From NCBI GenBank assembly GCA_900547305.1, contig URGH01000022.1:1-33379 (forward strand): a DNA stretch of 33,379 bases, in the 5' to 3' direction. Position 1 is the stretch's first letter. Each line of letters opens with the position of its first letter. Positions 31,738-33,379 of this stretch are shown piece by piece. The notes beneath the pieces are model-generated. The model ran no database searches, had not been told where the DNA came from, and saw nothing but the letters and a program-made list of their open reading frames with translations. Both the position numbers and the translations under genes were made by a program. The DNA comes from an uncultured Oscillospiraceae bacterium (GTDB lineage: Bacteria; Bacillota; Clostridia; Oscillospirales; Acutalibacteraceae).

Positions 31738-32808
31738 ATGGGATTTATGTCTGCAAGAGAAGCCGCTGATAAGTGGGGTATTTCTCAAAGAAGAGTAGCG
31801 GTTCTGTGTTCTGAACAAAGAATTGCTGAGGCAACTATGGTGGGCAATATGTGGATTATACCTACAACGGCCACAAAACCGATAGATGCAAGAAGTACAC
31901 GATATAGTAAAACTGATGAAAAAGCGGTTAAACCTTTCTTGAAATGGGCAGGCGGCAAAGGTCAGCTCATTAAAGAGATTGAACGTTACTATCCGTTTGA
32001 TAGTGGAAGAATTACAAAATATGCTGAGCCATTTGTTGGCGGTGGTGCAGTTTTGTTTGATATTCTCAGTAAGTATGATTTAGAAGAAGTATATATCAGC
32101 GATATTAACGCTGAACTCATCAATACGTATCACATTATCCGTGATGACATAGATGCTATGATTGAAATTCTTTACGCTATGCAGAACGATTTCATTCCGT
32201 TAGATACGGATAATCGCAAAGCATATTATATGGAAAAGCGTGAACGTTTTAATGATTTAAAGGTCAATGGAAACGAGAACATCAATATCGAAAAAGCGGC
32301 ATTGATGATTTTTCTTAATAAAACCTGTTTCAACGGTCTTTTCCGAGTGAACAAAAAAGGGTTGTTTAACGTTCCTATGGGAGCATATAAAAATCCTATG
32401 ATTTGCGATGAAAACAACCTCAGAGCAGTATCGGAGAAGTTACAAAGAGTTAATATTGTATGTGGTGATTACAGAGAGTCGGCTGATTTTATTGACGAAA
32501 ATACTTTTGTGTATTTTGATCCCCCATACAGACCTATTACAGATACAGCAAGTTTTACTGCATATACCGAAAACTTGTTTAACGATGAGGAACAGATTGA
32601 ACTTGCACGATTTGTTGATGATATGCACAGAAAAGGCGCAAAAGTCGTTATCAGCAATTCCGATCCGAAGAATTCAAATACAGATGATGATTTCTTTGAT
32701 AAGATCTATTCTGCACATAAAATCAAACGAGTTGAAGCAACTCGAATGATTAACTGTAATAGTGAAGCAAGAGGAAAAATTAAAGAGTTACTCATTAGCA
32801 ATTTTTAA
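31738..32808 (+). CDS. DNA adenine methyltransferase (Dam/DpnM type) with N-terminal HTH domain
   Basis: 356 residues. Residues 1-60 form an excisionase-like helix-turn-helix (MSAREAADKWGISQRRVAVL, then GNMWIIP). From about residue 65 a D12-class N6-adenine methyltransferase follows: KPFLKWAGGKGQLIKEIERYYP and FVGGGAV (99-105) bind AdoMet, and DPPY (261-264) is the catalytic motif, the order expected for the alpha class. Dam and DpnM methylate GATC, but the target here is not proven. AGGAGG precedes the ATG at 31738. Protection against the endonuclease encoded two genes downstream is the likely job. The HTH may repress its own promoter, as HTH extensions of some cytosine methyltransferases do. 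Confidence 0.92.
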   Translation: MGFMSAREAADKWGISQRRVAVLCSEQRIAEATMVGNMWIIPTTATKPIDARSTRYSKTDEKAVKPFLKWAGGKGQLIKEIERYYPFDSGRITKYAEPFVGGGAVLFDILSKYDLEEVYISDINAELINTYHIIRDDIDAMIEILYAMQNDFIPLDTDNRKAYYMEKRERFNDLKVNGNENINIEKAALMIFLNKTCFNGLFRVNKKGLFNVPMGAYKNPMICDENNLRAVSEKLQRVNIVCGDYRESADFIDENTFVYFDPPYRPITDTASFTAYTENLFNDEEQIELARFVDDMHRKGAKVVISNSDPKNSNTDDDFFDKIYSAHKIKRVEATRMINCNSEARGKIKELLISNF

Positions 32809-32820
32809 GGAGGTTCATAT

Positions 32821-33000
32821 ATGCCATACGGAGAATATGCACAATGTCCTTGCTGTGGAAAGACGGCATACGGCAAAGATGATATAGAGCAAGAATTCGG
32901 ATACAGAAATATGGGTGATGGTCGTTATATACCACAGTCGTATTGTCGTGAATGTCGTTCGGCTCATTGCGAAGCGGGAAAGCCTTGCAAGGTTAAATAA
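32821..33000 (+). CDS. Small zinc-ribbon-like protein between methyltransferase and endonuclease
   Basis: 59 residues with cysteine pairs in CPCCGK (C9, C11, C12) and YCRECR (C42, C45), then H49, C50 and C56, suggesting one or two zinc sites. The centre (DDIEQEFGYRNMGDGRYIPQS) is polar. The gene has a strong AAGGAGG and sits 12 bases after the methyltransferase and 22 bases before the endonuclease, so it belongs to the same operon. It could be a controller, an assembly partner or a nuclease helper. No family was recognised. Confidence 0.8.
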   Translation: MPYGEYAQCPCCGKTAYGKDDIEQEFGYRNMGDGRYIPQSYCRECRSAHCEAGKPCKVK

Positions 33001-33022
33001 AGAATTTTCGAGGAGAAGTGTT

Positions 33023-33379
33023 ATGATAAAGAACGGAAAAGGCGGCGGAAACACAAAAACGGGGCTTGTATTTGAGGGGAAAACTGATTTAGCAACCTTT
33101 TTAAACAGTCAAGAAGGGTATCGGGTAACTGATGGAGTTGAGTTTTATAATGACGAAAAAGTTGCTCGCATATTCAAAAAACACGGATTTTATAGATATT
33201 TAAAGGAAGTTGGGGTTGATTGGACAAAGATTATCTCCAAAAAGCTACTGCCGGATGATAGTATTTATGTAATTATCAATAACACACTTTTTATTATTGA
33301 ATGTAAATATCAACAGGTGGCAGGCTGTAGGTTTGTCAAACATATTGGACAGCGAACTCGGAGGGAGAAAGCCAGAGGA
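33023..33379 (+). CDS. Type II restriction endonuclease-like protein, PD-(D/E)XK (partial)
   Basis: 119 codons to the window edge. The start at 33023 has GAGGAG upstream. The N-terminus NGKGGGNTKTGLVFEGKTDL and the SKKLLPDDSIYVI...LFIIECKYQQVAG block match, from memory, a family of restriction endonucleases. The catalytic PD-(D/E)XK residues are P77-D78 and E93-C94-K95. After G101 the expected SVDEKLQT-like continuation is missing and a basic stretch (CRFVKHIGQRTRREKAR) follows, suggesting the gene is interrupted at about 33326. If so, the enzyme would lack its C-terminal part. With the methyltransferase it forms a restriction-modification pair. Confidence 0.75.
   Translation, partial: MIKNGKGGGNTKTGLVFEGKTDLATFLNSQEGYRVTDGVEFYNDEKVARIFKKHGFYRYLKEVGVDWTKIISKKLLPDDSIYVIINNTLFIIECKYQQVAGCRFVKHIGQRTRREKARG
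33326..33379. mobile_element. Possible left end of an inserted sequence in the endonuclease gene
   Basis: From 33326 the sequence starts TGTAGGTTTGTCAAACA and no longer encodes residues expected for the endonuclease family. A TG-initiated terminus with the inner dyad TTTG/CAAA is compatible with an insertion-sequence end. Only 54 bases are visible, without a transposase, a second terminus or a target duplication. Confidence 0.3.

Larger units (their letters stand above)
26028..33379 (+). mobile_element. Integrative mobilizable element inserted at guaA (right end not in window)
   Basis: The segment carries, in order, a repressor, Xis, tyrosine integrase, mobilization protein, RepA-like ATPase, oriT-like region, MobV relaxase, TnpV and a restriction-modification cargo. 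No conjugation channel genes (VirB4, coupling protein) are seen up to the edge, so it looks mobilizable rather than self-transmissible. Its codon use is visibly more AT-rich than that of the host genes (fewer GCG/GGC codons). The ATPase and relaxase carry nonsense codons, while the integration genes are intact. The extent to the right is unknown. Confidence 0.85.

Noticed and set aside
33317..33379. Group II intron starting at GTGGCAGGC in the endonuclease gene
   Set aside because: The GTGYG 5' consensus is absent and GTG-GCA-GGC encodes the V-A-G expected for the endonuclease family.
26028..33379. Prophage rather than mobilizable element
   Set aside because: A CI-like repressor and integrase are present, but a MobV relaxase, TnpV and MobC-like gene follow, and no capsid, portal, terminase or tail gene is visible.

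Overview
The window looks like chromosome from a spore-forming, gut-type member of the Firmicutes class Clostridia (Oscillospiraceae/Ruminococcaceae-like). This is inferred from gene content and order: a dgt-dnaG-rpoD operon, a TepA-like ClpP next to a SpoIIIE/FtsK translocase, a BlaI/M56 sensor pair, AzlCD beside asparagine synthetase, and clean sigma-A promoters with strong Shine-Dalgarno sequences. No rRNA, tRNA or CRISPR array was found.

Positions 1-26027 are mostly housekeeping. In order: yebC and rpmE; a YigZ/IMPACT protein and a SanA-like envelope protein; dgt-dnaG-rpoD with two small followers; a cytosolic cell-wall amidase with an SH3 domain; a BlaI repressor with an M56 (BlaR1-like) sensor whose reading frame breaks at a run of seven A; a broken small minus-strand gene; a MurG/UgtP-like glycosyltransferase; then a tight operon tepA, ftsK/spoIIIE, ComEC-like metallo-beta-lactamase, YqeG phosphatase, nfo and P-type cation ATPase. 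A strong bidirectional terminator (20519-20563) separates this from a convergent minus-strand operon asnB-azlC-azlD-DUF4299-like. guaA follows on the plus strand. Two copies of a hairpin-rich interspersed repeat, each ending in tandem heptamers, lie directly upstream of the YigZ gene and the glycosyltransferase.

From the end of guaA to the window edge (26028-33379) lies an integrative mobilizable element with different, more AT-rich codon use. It holds a putative left attachment region, an XRE repressor on the minus strand, a divergent promoter whose spacer is a perfect operator dyad, a structured roughly 110-nt leader, a Xis-like protein, a tyrosine integrase, a ribbon-helix-helix mobilization protein, a RepA-like AAA ATPase with an in-frame TAG, an oriT-like hairpin region, a MobV relaxase with two in-frame TGA codons, a TnpV protein, and a restriction-modification cargo: an HTH-fused adenine methyltransferase, a small zinc-ribbon protein and a PD-(D/E)XK endonuclease that departs from its family near the window end. 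The integration module looks intact while the transfer module carries three nonsense codons, so the element may be able to excise but not to transfer by itself.

Most worth a second look: the structured leader and spacer operator controlling xis-int, the three nonsense codons, the methyltransferase/zinc-ribbon/endonuclease cargo, the P-type ATPase with three altered signature motifs, the two nearby A7 frameshifts, and the repeat family. Family assignments are from recognition of motifs and were not checked by database search.
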